From Arenibacter algicola (GTDB lineage Bacteria > Bacteroidota > Bacteroidia > Flavobacteriales > Flavobacteriaceae): a stretch of DNA of 64,000 nucleotides. The stretch is taken from contig NZ_JPOO01000001.1 of assembly GCF_000733925.1 (NCBI RefSeq), positions 1,364,001-1,428,000 of the forward strand. Direction: 5' to 3'. The notes below the pieces were generated by a model. That model saw nothing but the letters and a program-made list of their open reading frames with translations, was not told the DNA's origin and ran no database searches. The position numbers were made by a program, and so were the translations under genes. This document shows, in pieces, positions 27,094 through 36,123 of the stretch; positions within the stretch are counted from its first letter, which is position 1, and each line of letters opens with the position of its first letter.

Positions 27094-27785
27094 ATTTTGG
27101 CAATATCAAAGTGGTTGGTTTTGATGCCGATGATACCCTTTGGGTAAATGAAACGTATTTTAGGAATGCGGAGGAAAAATTTGCCAGTCTTTTGGATAGT
27201 TATGAAACCAAGAATCAAATAGATCAGGAGCTGTTTAAAACCGAGATCAAGAACCTTGAACTATACGGTTATGGTATTAAAGGGTTTATGCTGTCCATGA
27301 TAGAATCTGCCCTGGATCTTTCCAATAATAGGATTTCTCAGGCAACTATTACGGAGATTTTGAATCTAGGGAAAGAAATGCTGTCGCACCCAGTGGAATT
27401 GTTGGATGGTGTGGAGCAGGTATTGGAAGCCTTAAAGGATAAATATCGCTTAATAGTATTGACCAAAGGGGATTTGTTGGATCAAGAGCGGAAATTGGAT
27501 AAATCCGGCCTGTCCAAATATTTTCATCATGTGGAAGTTCTAAGCGATAAAAAGGAAGAAAATTATAAGAATCTATTGGAGCATTTGGAAATTCCTGTGG
27601 AGGAATTTTTAATGATTGGAAATTCTTTAAAATCGGACGTATTACCTATATTGAACATTGGAGCAAAAGCTGTTCATATTCCCTTTCATACTACTTGGCA
27701 ACATGAAGAGGTAAAGCCGGAGGAGCACAACAACGATCACCTTACCTTAGGCACCCTCTCCGATATTTTAAAGTTTCTTAAATAA
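27084..27785 (+). CDS. HAD-superfamily hydrolase
   Basis: A 233-residue cytosolic HAD phosphatase. Motif I is GFDADDTLW near residue 10 (nucleophile Asp and the acid/base Asp two residues on), motif [10 protein letters not shown] near 122, and motif [25 protein letters not shown] near 173. The helical C1 cap between motifs I and II fits a YjjG-type enzyme. Overlap with kdsB and a four-base gap to the iron-dependent dehydrogenase place it in the Kdo operon, so dephosphorylation of Kdo-8-phosphate or a related sugar phosphate is plausible but not shown. Confidence 0.85.
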   Translation: MEIDFGNIKVVGFDADDTLWVNETYFRNAEEKFASLLDSYETKNQIDQELFKTEIKNLELYGYGIKGFMLSMIESALDLSNNRISQATITEILNLGKEMLSHPVELLDGVEQVLEALKDKYRLIVLTKGDLLDQERKLDKSGLSKYFHHVEVLSDKKEENYKNLLEHLEIPVEEFLMIGNSLKSDVLPILNIGAKAVHIPFHTTWQHEEVKPEEHNNDHLTLGTLSDILKFLK

Positions 27786-27789
27786 GTTT

Positions 27790-28917
27790 ATGGACATAAA
27801 AAGTAAAAATATCAACACAATTGCAAGCCCTGAATTGAAGACGAATTACAAGAACTTTCCTATGGTGCCTCGCGTTATATTTGGAGCGGGTTGTTTTGGA
27901 CAGTTGGGGGAGATTCTGTTGCCAAAACGGATTAATTCCGAGGCGCCATTTATTTTTTTGGTAGACGATGTATTCGAAGGTAGTGGGCTAATTTCCAGAA
28001 TACCGTTAATTTTTAACGATCAAATAATATTCATTTCGGCAGACGAGGAACCTAAAACGGACCAAGTAGATGCCTTGGTCCAGAAAATAAAAAACGATTA
28101 TGACAATCTGCCTTCTGGAATTATCGGTATAGGTGGGGGTACTTTGTTGGATTTGGCTAAAGCCGTGGCCATAATGTTGACCAATAAAGGCAATGCGTTT
28201 CAATATCAAGGTTGGGATTTGGTAAAAAAACCATCCATTTATCATGTTGGTATACCCACCATAAGCGGTACCGGTGCGGAAGTGTCCAGGACAACGGTAT
28301 TATTGGGACCGGAGAAAAAATTGGGAATAAATTCCGATTTTACCACTTTTGACCAAGTGCTCTTGGATCCGGATTTAACCAAAGGGGTTTCAAAAGAGCA
28401 ATGGTTCTATACTGGTATGGATTGTTTTATACATTGTATAGAATCCCTCAACGGTACTTTTTTGAACGCTTTTAGCCAGAGCTATGGCGAAAAGGCACTG
28501 GAATTATGTAAAGAGGTGTATTTGGATGATCTGCAAGAGGATGATGCTAGAAATAAATTAATGATGGCTTCCTGGCATGGGGGAATGAGCATAGCCTACT
28601 CCCAGGTTGGGGTTGCGCATGCCATGAGCTATGGTCTGTCCTATTTATTGGGTGTTAGACATGGAATAGGAAACTGTTTGGTGTTCCAGCATTTGAAGGA
28701 GTTTTATCCTGAAGGAGTAGAATTATTTAATGAAATGAAGGTAAAACACAACATCCGGTTGCCAAAAGGCATCTGTGGTGAGCTGACCAATGACGATTTT
28801 GAAATTATGATAAATGTGGCCCTTAGCCTTGTGCCCTTATGGGAAAATGCCTTGGGAAAGGAATGGCGCACTATTATAACCCCTGAAAAATTAAAATCGA
28901 TCTATCAAAAAATATAA
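27790..28917 (+). CDS. Iron-containing alcohol dehydrogenase, KdnB-like (possible Kdo 8-oxidase)
   Basis: A 375-residue member of the group III iron-dependent alcohol dehydrogenases. NAD-binding GIGGGTLLDLAKAVAI lies near residue 119, and the metal ligands are an Asp near 214 (GMDCFIHCIESLNG, which also supplies His) and His residues in VGVAHAMSYGLSYLLGVRHGIGNCLVF near 275-290. It starts with KNFPMVPRVIFGAGC, resembling Shewanella KdnB, which oxidises the C8 hydroxyl of Kdo before amination to 8-amino-Kdo. The kdsB and HAD neighbours support that reading. The partner aminotransferase KdnA is not in the window, so the assignment is inference. Confidence 0.72.
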   Translation: MDIKSKNINTIASPELKTNYKNFPMVPRVIFGAGCFGQLGEILLPKRINSEAPFIFLVDDVFEGSGLISRIPLIFNDQIIFISADEEPKTDQVDALVQKIKNDYDNLPSGIIGIGGGTLLDLAKAVAIMLTNKGNAFQYQGWDLVKKPSIYHVGIPTISGTGAEVSRTTVLLGPEKKLGINSDFTTFDQVLLDPDLTKGVSKEQWFYTGMDCFIHCIESLNGTFLNAFSQSYGEKALELCKEVYLDDLQEDDARNKLMMASWHGGMSIAYSQVGVAHAMSYGLSYLLGVRHGIGNCLVFQHLKEFYPEGVELFNEMKVKHNIRLPKGICGELTNDDFEIMINVALSLVPLWENALGKEWRTIITPEKLKSIYQKI

Positions 28918-29054
28918 TATATCCTAGAATATGATTCTTTATGTTCCAACTTGTGCTGCGTTTTGTATCAAATATAAACAAGGCAGGTTGTGGTAAATAA
29001 GGGTATCTGGATCAAGTACAAAAGGCACCTAACATTTTAAATAGTTAATGGTTT

Positions 29055-29594
29055 ATGCAGACCCTTGCCAAGTTTATATATTTTAAAATTTTAGGCTGGA
29101 AATTGGTGGGATCCTTTCCGCAGCTGGACAAATGTGTTGTTATTGTGGTGCCACATACCAGTTGGGTCGATTTCTTTTTGGGACTTTTGATTAGGCGGGT
29201 TTTGAACGAGGATATCCATTTTATAGGCAAGAAGGCACTTTTTAAACCACCATTTGGTTGGTATTTTCGCTTGATGGGCGGTGCTCCTATCGATAGAAGT
29301 AAAAATATGGATACGGTGAGTGCTACGGCCAAAATATTCAATCAACATAAAAAATTCAGATTGGCGCTTTCCCCGGAAGGAACAAGAAAAAAGGTTTCGG
29401 AATGGAAAACAGGTTTCTACTATATTGCCAAGGCGGCCAAGGTTCCCATTGTGATGGTGGCGTTCGACTTTGGAAAAAAGCAGATTAAAATTTCCAAGCC
29501 TCAATATCCTACGGATGACAAAGAGGAAGATTTTGCAACTTATAAGGCATTCTTTAAAGGAGTAGTGGGCAAGGTGCCGGAAAATAGTTTTTGA
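29055..29594 (+). CDS. 1-acyl-sn-glycerol-3-phosphate acyltransferase-like protein
   Basis: A 179-residue PlsC-family acyltransferase. The catalytic HxxxxD motif is VVPHTSWVDFFLG near residue 33, and the second conserved block is LSPEGTRKKVSEWKTGFYYIAKAAKVPIVMVAFDFGKK near 110-150. The protein is short, lacking a hydrophobic N-terminal helix, as in the compact PlsC-like proteins of Bacteroidota that modify lipids other than phosphatidate. No partner gene indicates its acceptor. It stands alone, 137 bases behind the dehydrogenase gene. Confidence 0.85.
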   Translation: MQTLAKFIYFKILGWKLVGSFPQLDKCVVIVVPHTSWVDFFLGLLIRRVLNEDIHFIGKKALFKPPFGWYFRLMGGAPIDRSKNMDTVSATAKIFNQHKKFRLALSPEGTRKKVSEWKTGFYYIAKAAKVPIVMVAFDFGKKQIKISKPQYPTDDKEEDFATYKAFFKGVVGKVPENSF

Positions 29595-29981
29595 TATTCA
29601 CTATTATACACCTCAATGGACAGGATAACCGCTCTCTTGGAATTCTGTATTTTCACTGGAAATAATTTATACTTAACATGGATTTTTAGTTGTAGTATAT
29701 TCTAATTTTTTAAATAATTAAAAGAGCTATAATTAAATTGACGGTTATGTCACCGTGGACAATGGATTTGATTCCTTCATAAATGTAATCAAACTGCCCA
29801 ATAAGAGCTGTACACAACATTTTCAGGTACTTATACATCTTTAGTGCTTTAATAAATCCTTTTTTGGGCGTGGAATACTAATTTTGATCTTAATACGTTA
29901 TCAAGGAACAAGGTTTAGGCCTGGTTATATTAAGGAATAACGTTGATTTAAATAGCATTTATAGTATTAATTCCATTGAGA
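29595..29981. other. 387-base intergenic region
   Basis: No gene is seen. It is A+T-rich and contains an exact TAnnTTTG match (TAATTTTG at 29879-29886), which could serve the beta-helix gene with a leader of about 90 bases, but no -33 TTG is properly spaced. Confidence 0.5.
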
Positions 29982-31076
29982 ATGAAAAGAAATCAAATAA
30001 TAGTCTTTTTAATTTCCGTCTTCTGTTTTTTTACTTCTATTGCCCAAGTTGAGGTAATGGTTAATAGTCTTGGTGACGATGATGTTAAGGGTACTTTACG
30101 TTGGGCCATAAATGCCGCCAATGCTGATGGGGAAATCAATAAAATAAGTTTTGTGGAAGGATTGGAGGGCACTCTTAGCTTGTCTGCAGATCTGCCTCAT
30201 ATTAATAGTAATCTAACCATTGCTGGACCTGGGGCGAATCACATCGCCATCTCTGGGGAAGGGAATTATCGTATGTTCATGATTAATAAAGGGTTTAACT
30301 TGGATATCTCCGGGCTAACCTTAACCGATTCTGCAGATAATTACAATGATGGAACTATTTTTGCCGTTACGGGCTCTGCAGTAAAGGCTTCAGAAATAAG
30401 GGTTACAGGTGTTTCCAATCAAACAGCATTTTGGTCCAAGGGAGATAATTCATCCATAACTATCTCCAATTCCGTTTTTGAAAATAATTCTGCCACCTTG
30501 TTTAGGAGCTATTGGGGGTCTACTCCCAATTTTACTTCGGATAATGAAAATGACTATACCAATAGAATTACCATTACCGGATCGTCATTTATTTCCAATA
30601 GGGGCTTGATTTTTTCAACGGAGCATTATGTGAAAATAGATAATTGCATCTTTAGCGGGAATTATGATCAAATAGCCAGTTTTAAGGGGGTAAACCGCTA
30701 CCAGATATTAAACTCTAAATTCGTTAACAATACCGGTCGGTTGTTGTTTACGTTTTCAAGTAAGATTGGGGATACCCCATCCTGGGGCGAGGATACACTT
30801 GGGACCAACAATACCCTTTTTGATGGGAACCTTTTTCAGGGAAATACAGGAACTATTATTAATACAGGTGGAGGTTTTAAACATGATTCCAAAACTACTA
30901 TTACCAATAATATCTTTGTAAACAATGGAAATAATTGGTACGGTAATCCTATTGTAACCTCAGGAAACCAACAGAATAATTTTATAACCTCGGTTACCCC
31001 GACGGAAGATGAGGGAACCATTGTTCTTACGTTGAACAAATCACTCATTATCGGGTCTGAAGACGAGCTGCACTAA
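29982..31076 (+). CDS. Secreted parallel beta-helix repeat protein
   Basis: A 364-residue protein with a signal peptide (MKRNQIIVFLISVFCFFTSIAQ). The mature part starts EVMVNSLGDDDVKGTLRWAINAANADG, the entry motif of bacterial right-handed beta-helix surface proteins, then shows repeated Asn/Ser/Thr/Ile-rich coils such as ITISNSVFENNSATLF, ITGSSFISNRGLIF, IDNCIFSGNYDQI and ITNNIFVNNGNNW, each about 22-30 residues. It ends shortly after without a recognisable type IX secretion C-terminal domain. An adhesin or polysaccharide-binding role is possible; no catalytic residues can be assigned. A TTG six bases upstream is in frame, but the ATG at 29982 starts the signal peptide. Confidence 0.78.
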   Translation: MKRNQIIVFLISVFCFFTSIAQVEVMVNSLGDDDVKGTLRWAINAANADGEINKISFVEGLEGTLSLSADLPHINSNLTIAGPGANHIAISGEGNYRMFMINKGFNLDISGLTLTDSADNYNDGTIFAVTGSAVKASEIRVTGVSNQTAFWSKGDNSSITISNSVFENNSATLFRSYWGSTPNFTSDNENDYTNRITITGSSFISNRGLIFSTEHYVKIDNCIFSGNYDQIASFKGVNRYQILNSKFVNNTGRLLFTFSSKIGDTPSWGEDTLGTNNTLFDGNLFQGNTGTIINTGGGFKHDSKTTITNNIFVNNGNNWYGNPIVTSGNQQNNFITSVTPTEDEGTIVLTLNKSLIIGSEDELH

Positions 31077-31126
31077 AACTGGATTCTGCAGAATTTTTCA
31101 CCTGATTTTATTATTTCAAAAAAATT

Positions 31127-31152
31127 AAAGAGGCCCAATTACGGGCCTCTTT
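31127..31152. terminator. Bidirectional terminator between the beta-helix gene and yebC
   Basis: AAAGAGGCCC-AATTAC-GGGCCTCTTT: a ten-base perfect stem with a six-base loop, A-rich and T-rich flanks, between two convergent genes. Confidence 0.9.
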
Positions 31153-31173
31153 CTAATTATTGTAAGGTGATTA

Positions 31174-31884
31174 TTATTCCTGCATGGTGTGATATACGTT
31201 CTGCACATCATCATCCTCTTCTATTTTCTCCAAGAGTTTTTCTACATCGGCCGCTTCTTCCTCGCTAAGGGCTTTAGTGACCTGAGGAATACGCTCGAAA
31301 CCTGAAGATAGGATTTCGATGCCCCTGTTCTCCAATTCTTTCTGAATGGCCCCGAAACTCTCAAAGGGAGCATAGATCAATATACCGTCCTCATCCGCAA
31401 AAACTTCTTCCGCCCCAAAATCGATCATTTCCAATTCCAATTCCTCTGGGTCTATGCCCTCTGCAGGAATCCTAAAGTTACAGGTATGGTCGAACATAAA
31501 CTCAACAGAACCCGAGGTTCCCAAGCTACCGTTGCATTTGTTGAAATAACTTCTAACATTGGCTACGGTCCTAGTGTTGTTGTCCGTGGCTGTTTCTACT
31601 AAAATGGCAATGCCATGAGGTGCGTATCCCTCAAAAAGAACTTCCTTGAAGTCGCCCAAGCTTTTGTCAGATGCCCGTTTAATGGCTCTTTCCACATTGT
31701 CTTTGGGCATGTTTACCGCCTTGGCGTTTTGGATAACGGCCCTTAATCGCGCATTGGAGCTAGGGTCTGGCCCTCCCTCTTTTACTGCCATAACAATGTC
31801 TTTGCCTATTCTGGTAAAGGCCTTTGACATAGCGGACCACCTTTTCATTTTACGTGCTTTTCTAAACTCAAAAGCTCTTCCCAT
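31174..31884 (-). CDS. yebC: YebC/PmpR-family protein
   Basis: A 236-residue member of the YebC family, proteins implicated as transcription regulators and, more recently, in relieving ribosome stalling. The N-terminus MGRAFEFRKARKMKRWSAMSKAFTRIGKDI is the eukaryote/Bacteroidota-type variant of the usual GHSKWANIKHRK start. GGPDPSSNARLRAVIQNAKAVNMPKDNVERAIKRA near residue 38 and the acidic C-terminal half are typical. It is monocistronic, with a good promoter (TTG-N19-TAAATTTG) 24 bases upstream of its ATG. Confidence 0.93.
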   Translation of the reverse strand: MGRAFEFRKARKMKRWSAMSKAFTRIGKDIVMAVKEGGPDPSSNARLRAVIQNAKAVNMPKDNVERAIKRASDKSLGDFKEVLFEGYAPHGIAILVETATDNNTRTVANVRSYFNKCNGSLGTSGSVEFMFDHTCNFRIPAEGIDPEELELEMIDFGAEEVFADEDGILIYAPFESFGAIQKELENRGIEILSSGFERIPQVTKALSEEEAADVEKLLEKIEEDDDVQNVYHTMQE

Positions 31885-31912
31885 TTCTTAGTTTTATTAT
31901 AATAATTTGGAA

Positions 31913-31942
31913 CAAATTTAATAATTTTTACTGCTGGCGCAA
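31913..31942 (-). promoter_or_regulatory. Promoter of yebC
   Basis: On the minus strand TTG (31940-31942) is followed after 19 bases by TAAATTTG (31913-31920), a full match to the Bacteroidota -33/-7 consensus. The predicted start site is near 31908, giving a leader of about 24 bases. Confidence 0.68.
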
Positions 31943-31951
31943 GTGTTAAGT

Positions 31952-32239
31952 CTACTGACTTACAATAATTTCCTCAATACTCTGCGCCAACTTAAAATCC
32001 CTTTCAGTAACTCCCTCCGCATCATGGGTGGAAAGCCTTATATTAAGGGAATTGTAGACATTGCTCCAATCCGGGTGATGATTTTGGGATTCACATTCAA
32101 AGGCGATTCTGGTCATTACAGAGAACGCATCCTTGAAATTCTTAAATTCAAAAGAGGTTTCAATGGCACCATCCACATAATCCCAACCGTCCAATTCCTC
32201 CAATCGCTTTTCTATTTCTGATTCAGATAATTTTTTCAT
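31952..32239 (-). CDS. phhB: Pterin-4a-carbinolamine dehydratase
   Basis: A 95-residue protein of the PCD/DCoH family, which dehydrates 4a-hydroxytetrahydrobiopterin. Family features are LDGWDYVDGAIETSFEFKNFKDAFSVMTRIAFECESQNHHPDWSNVYNSLNIRLSTHDAEGVTERDFKLA; the catalytic histidine triad is in QNHHPDW and STHD. In bacteria without phenylalanine hydroxylase the substrate may be another pterin; none is identifiable here. It is a small monocistronic gene between yebC and the RmlD-like gene. Confidence 0.92.
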   Translation of the reverse strand: MKKLSESEIEKRLEELDGWDYVDGAIETSFEFKNFKDAFSVMTRIAFECESQNHHPDWSNVYNSLNIRLSTHDAEGVTERDFKLAQSIEEIIVSQ

Positions 32240-32287
32240 GTCGCTATTTTTTATAAAGTTAATTAAAACAGTACAATTCCACGCGGC

Positions 32288-33106
32288 TTATTCACTAAAG
32301 ATATGATGGTCTATTATCTCCTGATAGTTAAATAATAAATTCTTTGGAAGCTGGTTCGTTTTTGGTAGCACCGCCAAATAACGGTCCTCATTGGTGGTAA
32401 ATACACGTTTGTAAATAGGCTGGTAGTTGCCCAAACGGCTTACGATTTCCTTTATAAAATCTTCATGGTGTATTAGGTCTACACTTCCCAAATGAAAAGT
32501 TCCTGACTTATTGTGGTTTATAAGGTAATGTATTTGCTGTGTTAGTTTATCATCGTTGGTGACGTTGATGATCAAATTGGGGAATACTTCAATAGGTTCT
32601 TTATTGGTCAGGGCATTTTTTATTTCTTTAATTCTCGGTGAATTTATGCCAAAAACCATGGGCACTCTAAGAATAGCCATTTTGGAAACAGGTATCCTCA
32701 GCAGCATATTTTCTATTTTAATTTTCAGTCGGCCATAGATGCTTTCGGACAAAGTCTTGTCATTTTCATAGGAAGGGTATTTGCTATAGGCATCAAAGAC
32801 GTTGGCAGAGGATATAAAATACAATTTGCAATCCCTGTTTTGGATGTATTCCACCATATGTTGGTGGGCCATTACCTGTGCTTGGAAATTTCCCCTTATG
32901 GCAGAAATTATTAAATCGGGTTTTACTTTGTTCAAAATATCATGTACGTCATCCTCCTCCAGATCATAACGGAAGAACTGTTGATTGTTCTCAAAGCTCC
33001 TTCTTGCGGAGTAATAAGTACCATAGGTGTCAAAATAGGAATGTAATTCCTTGTAAATGGCATTACCTATAAAACCGCTTGCTCCTAAAATGAGTATTTT
33101 GTTCAT
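32288..33106 (-). CDS. RmlD-like NAD(P)-dependent sugar reductase
   Basis: A 272-residue short-chain dehydrogenase of the extended (RmlD/epimerase) type. The cofactor motif ILGASGFIG lies at residues 4-12, the active-site region SSANVFDAYSKYPSYENDKTLSESIYGRLK near residue 100 contains YGRLK in place of the usual YxxxK, and VPMVFGINSPR near 148 follows. RmlD proteins reduce dTDP-4-keto sugars; the short length and absence of rml neighbours leave the substrate open. The start is fixed by a very strong ribosome binding site (33111-33120) seven bases upstream of the ATG at 33106; a longer frame reaching 33133 is possible but not supported. Confidence 0.8.
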   Translation of the reverse strand: MNKILILGASGFIGNAIYKELHSYFDTYGTYYSARRSFENNQQFFRYDLEEDDVHDILNKVKPDLIISAIRGNFQAQVMAHQHMVEYIQNRDCKLYFISSANVFDAYSKYPSYENDKTLSESIYGRLKIKIENMLLRIPVSKMAILRVPMVFGINSPRIKEIKNALTNKEPIEVFPNLIINVTNDDKLTQQIHYLINHNKSGTFHLGSVDLIHHEDFIKEIVSRLGNYQPIYKRVFTTNEDRYLAVLPKTNQLPKNLLFNYQEIIDHHIFSE

Positions 33107-33110
33107 TCTA

Positions 33111-33120
33111 TCACCTCCTT
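33111..33120 (-). promoter_or_regulatory. Unusually strong Shine-Dalgarno sequence
   Basis: On the minus strand AAGGAGGTGA is perfectly complementary to the 3' end of 16S rRNA and lies about seven bases before ATG. Flavobacteria rarely use Shine-Dalgarno sequences, so this is notable and decides the start. Confidence 0.75.
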
Positions 33121-33145
33121 TTGCAAAACTCAATCGCTACATCTG

Positions 33146-34231
33146 TTAGACCTTATAAAAAGGGAGTTTAACAATGGTAGCAGGAACTGCATTTTTCCTA
33201 ATTTGAATATAGATTTTACCGCCAATTTGGGATGCTGCCGTGGGCACATATCCCAGACCAATACCTTTCCCCATGGAAGGCGACATGGTGCCCGAGGTTA
33301 CAATCCCTATTTTATTTCCTGTTGCATCAACAATATCGTAATCGTGCCTTGGAATCCCCTTCTCATCCAGCTCAAAGGCTACCAGTTTTTTGGTAACACC
33401 TTCTTCTTTTTGTTTGGCTAAGGCTTCGCTATTTACAAAATCCTTGCTGAACTTGGTAATCCATCCTAAGCCTGCTTCCAGTGGCGAAGTAGAATCATTG
33501 ATGTCATTACCGTACAAACAGTAGCCCATTTCCAAACGCAAAGTATCCCTGGCAGCAAGTCCAATAGGTTTTATGTTGTATTTGGCACCGGCTTCAAAAA
33601 CCTTGTCCCAAATCTGTTGTACTTCTTCATTCTTGCAATATATTTCAAAACCTCCAGAACCTGTATAACCTGTGGCTGAGATTATTACATGTTCTATACC
33701 CCCAAAATCCGCTACTTCAAAGGAATAGAACTTTATAGCGTTTAAGTCTATTGAGGTCAACGTCTGCATGGCTTCCACGGCTTTGGGGCCCTGAATGGCA
33801 AGAAGGGAATACACGTCGGATATATTGCGCAGATCTGCACCAAAATCCTTATTGTATTTACTAAGGTGTTCCCAGTCTTTATCAATATTTGAGGCGTTTA
33901 CAACCAAAAGATATTGTTCTTCTTTAATTTTATAGACTATTAGGTCGTCCACAATACCACCTGTTTCGTTAGGTAAACAACTGTATTGTGCCTTGCCAAT
34001 GGTTAATTTGGAAGCATCATTGGAAGTTACTTTTTGTATGAGGTCCAATGCATTGGGACCTCCTACCAAGAACTCGCCCATATGGGATACATCAAAGACG
34101 CCCACGCCTTTGCGGACCGTTTCATGTTCTATATTAACTCCTTCATAGGAAACAGGCATATTATATCCTGCAAAAGGTACCATTTTGGCACCCAATGCCT
34201 CATGGGTTTTTGTCAATGCGGTGTTTTTCAT
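33146..34231 (-). CDS. gcvT: Glycine cleavage system T protein (aminomethyltransferase)
   Basis: A 361-residue tetrahydrofolate-dependent aminomethyltransferase. It releases ammonia from the lipoyl-bound aminomethyl group and forms 5,10-methylene-THF. The N-terminus [25 protein letters not shown], the [11 protein letters not shown] motif near residue 45, [13 protein letters not shown] near 190 and [18 protein letters not shown] near 225 are all characteristic. The family catalytic aspartate lies in the FDVSH motif. No glycine riboswitch or gcvP/gcvH neighbour is seen. It is 40 bases upstream of the RmlD-like gene on the same strand. Confidence 0.95.
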   Translation of the reverse strand: MKNTALTKTHEALGAKMVPFAGYNMPVSYEGVNIEHETVRKGVGVFDVSHMGEFLVGGPNALDLIQKVTSNDASKLTIGKAQYSCLPNETGGIVDDLIVYKIKEEQYLLVVNASNIDKDWEHLSKYNKDFGADLRNISDVYSLLAIQGPKAVEAMQTLTSIDLNAIKFYSFEVADFGGIEHVIISATGYTGSGGFEIYCKNEEVQQIWDKVFEAGAKYNIKPIGLAARDTLRLEMGYCLYGNDINDSTSPLEAGLGWITKFSKDFVNSEALAKQKEEGVTKKLVAFELDEKGIPRHDYDIVDATGNKIGIVTSGTMSPSMGKGIGLGYVPTAASQIGGKIYIQIRKNAVPATIVKLPFYKV

Positions 34232-34483
34232 TTGAATAATTTGAGGCGTAAAAATATCGAAAATTAATCGAAGGGAGAATCTATATACTTTTTGTTTTGC
34301 ACAAATTGATGTTAATTTGGGTTCCTACTTTAATAATTTGTGGGAGCAGGGATGTTCCCCTCTTCAAACCGGGCAGTGATTATTTTTTGTCCCTTAAAGG
34401 GTTGGTCGGCTTGCTTTTCCATATTTCCGGCCAATTATTGATCGATAAGGTATTATAATTGATTATTTTTAAGCATTAATTTA

Positions 34484-36106
34484 ATGATGACTATGAGGAA
34501 TTTAATTGTGATTTCTTTATTTCTTTTTTTAACGTCTTGGCTTCAGGCCCAGGAAGTGCCCAACGATTTTTTAAGCGCTGATTTTCATAAGGGAAGGCGT
34601 CAGGAAGTGCGTAAGGCAATGCCTCCAAATAGTGTTGCGGTATTTTTTGCTGCAGCTGTAAGGAATAGGGCAAACGACGTGGATTATATATACCATCAAG
34701 ATCCGGATTTTTATTATTTAACCGGGTATAAAGAGCCCAATGCCCTTTTGCTCATATTTTCTGAAATGCAAAAGGATAAAGCCGGGAACAATTATGATGA
34801 GGTGCTCTATGCCCAGAAAAGGGATGAAAAGGCCGAACAATGGAATGGAAAACGTTTGGGAGTAGAGGGTGTTAAAGGGCAATTGGGGTTTGAACGTGCC
34901 TTTAATGCGGAAGAATTTTTAAACACTGATATTAATTTTCCCAAGTTTGAAAATGTACTGTTTTTCGATTTCAATAATGATTTTAGGGATACCAATGACC
35001 CCGCTGATTTATTTGATTTGATAAGGTCATTTAAGGAGAAGTCCAATTATCCGTCAGATTACGACGCCACTAAGCAACAGCTTTATGGCATGATCAAGTC
35101 AACGGAATTGGAAAATAGTGCCAATGTGGCCCAAACCTTGGGGAGGTATTTAAATTATTACCAGGAATTAAAATCGGATAAATTATTGGTTGATTTCGTA
35201 GAGGCTACAGATGATAGGTCCCGGACTGAAATCAAGGAAAAAGTGGCCCTGCAATTGAAATCCAATAACCTCAACAGTGCTATGCTGGAGGAAATAATGA
35301 ACACCTTAAGGGAAATTAAGACCGAGGAAGAGCTGGTACTTCTTAAGAAGGCCGTGGAGATTTCCGCGGTTGGTCAAATAGAGGTTATGAAGGCCATGCA
35401 CCCCAATATGTCCGAAATGGAAATTCAAGGGGTGCATGAGTTTGTCTATAAGAAGTACGGTGCCGAATATGAGGGCTATCCTTCAATAGTGGGTGGAGGC
35501 AATAACGGTTGTATTCTACATTATATAGAGAATAATAAACCTAAGGTGGGGAATGATCTGGTTTTGATGGATTTAGGAGCCGAATATCATGGTTATACAG
35601 CCGATGTAACCCGTACCATTCCGGCGAATGGCAAATTTTCAAAGGAACAAAAACAGATTTACGATATTGTTTACAATGCCCAGGAGGCGGGAATAAAGGC
35701 CAGTGTTTTGGGAGCTTCTTTTCAGGCTCCTGGGCAGGCTGCCAGTGAAGTTGTTGCCAAGGGGTTGATGAAGCTGGGAATAATTGGAAGTCCTGAGGAG
35801 GCCAGAAAATATTTTCCGCACGGCACCTCCCATTATTTAGGTCTAGATGTTCATGATAAGGGTACCTATCAGCCCTTTAAGGAAAATACGGTGATTACGG
35901 TGGAACCTGGAATTTATATACCGGAGGGGAGCGATTGCGATAAGAAGTGGTGGGGAATAGCAGTTAGGATCGAAGACGATATTCTTATCACTAAAAATGG
36001 CCCTGTTAATTTATCGGGGATGGCTCCTAGGACCACGGAAGCCATAGAGGCAGTGATGAAACAAACCAGTCCGTTGGACCACTTTAAATTACCAGCACTG
36101 GATTAA
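34484..36106 (+). CDS. Exported aminopeptidase P-type Xaa-Pro metallopeptidase
   Basis: A 540-residue pita-bread fold peptidase with a signal peptide (MRNLIVISLFLFLTSWLQAQ; ATG at 34484 or 34493). An N-terminal creatinase-like domain spans about 25-250 and the catalytic domain about 270-530. Metal ligands appear in order: LMDLGAEYHGYTADVTRTIP (two Asp), HGTSHYLGLDVHD (His), TVEPGIYIPEG (Glu) and VRIEDDILITKNG (Glu). Aminopeptidase P cleaves N-terminal residues next to proline; export suggests periplasmic peptide scavenging. It is monocistronic and convergent with the galactofuranosyltransferase-like gene. Confidence 0.9.
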   Translation: MMTMRNLIVISLFLFLTSWLQAQEVPNDFLSADFHKGRRQEVRKAMPPNSVAVFFAAAVRNRANDVDYIYHQDPDFYYLTGYKEPNALLLIFSEMQKDKAGNNYDEVLYAQKRDEKAEQWNGKRLGVEGVKGQLGFERAFNAEEFLNTDINFPKFENVLFFDFNNDFRDTNDPADLFDLIRSFKEKSNYPSDYDATKQQLYGMIKSTELENSANVAQTLGRYLNYYQELKSDKLLVDFVEATDDRSRTEIKEKVALQLKSNNLNSAMLEEIMNTLREIKTEEELVLLKKAVEISAVGQIEVMKAMHPNMSEMEIQGVHEFVYKKYGAEYEGYPSIVGGGNNGCILHYIENNKPKVGNDLVLMDLGAEYHGYTADVTRTIPANGKFSKEQKQIYDIVYNAQEAGIKASVLGASFQAPGQAASEVVAKGLMKLGIIGSPEEARKYFPHGTSHYLGLDVHDKGTYQPFKENTVITVEPGIYIPEGSDCDKKWWGIAVRIEDDILITKNGPVNLSGMAPRTTEAIEAVMKQTSPLDHFKLPALD

Positions 36107-36123
36107 ATTGGTGAATATAGGGG

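Noticed and set aside
33146..34231. Glycine riboswitch before gcvT
   Set aside because: The 250 bases upstream contain no tandem aptamer features or conserved core motifs.
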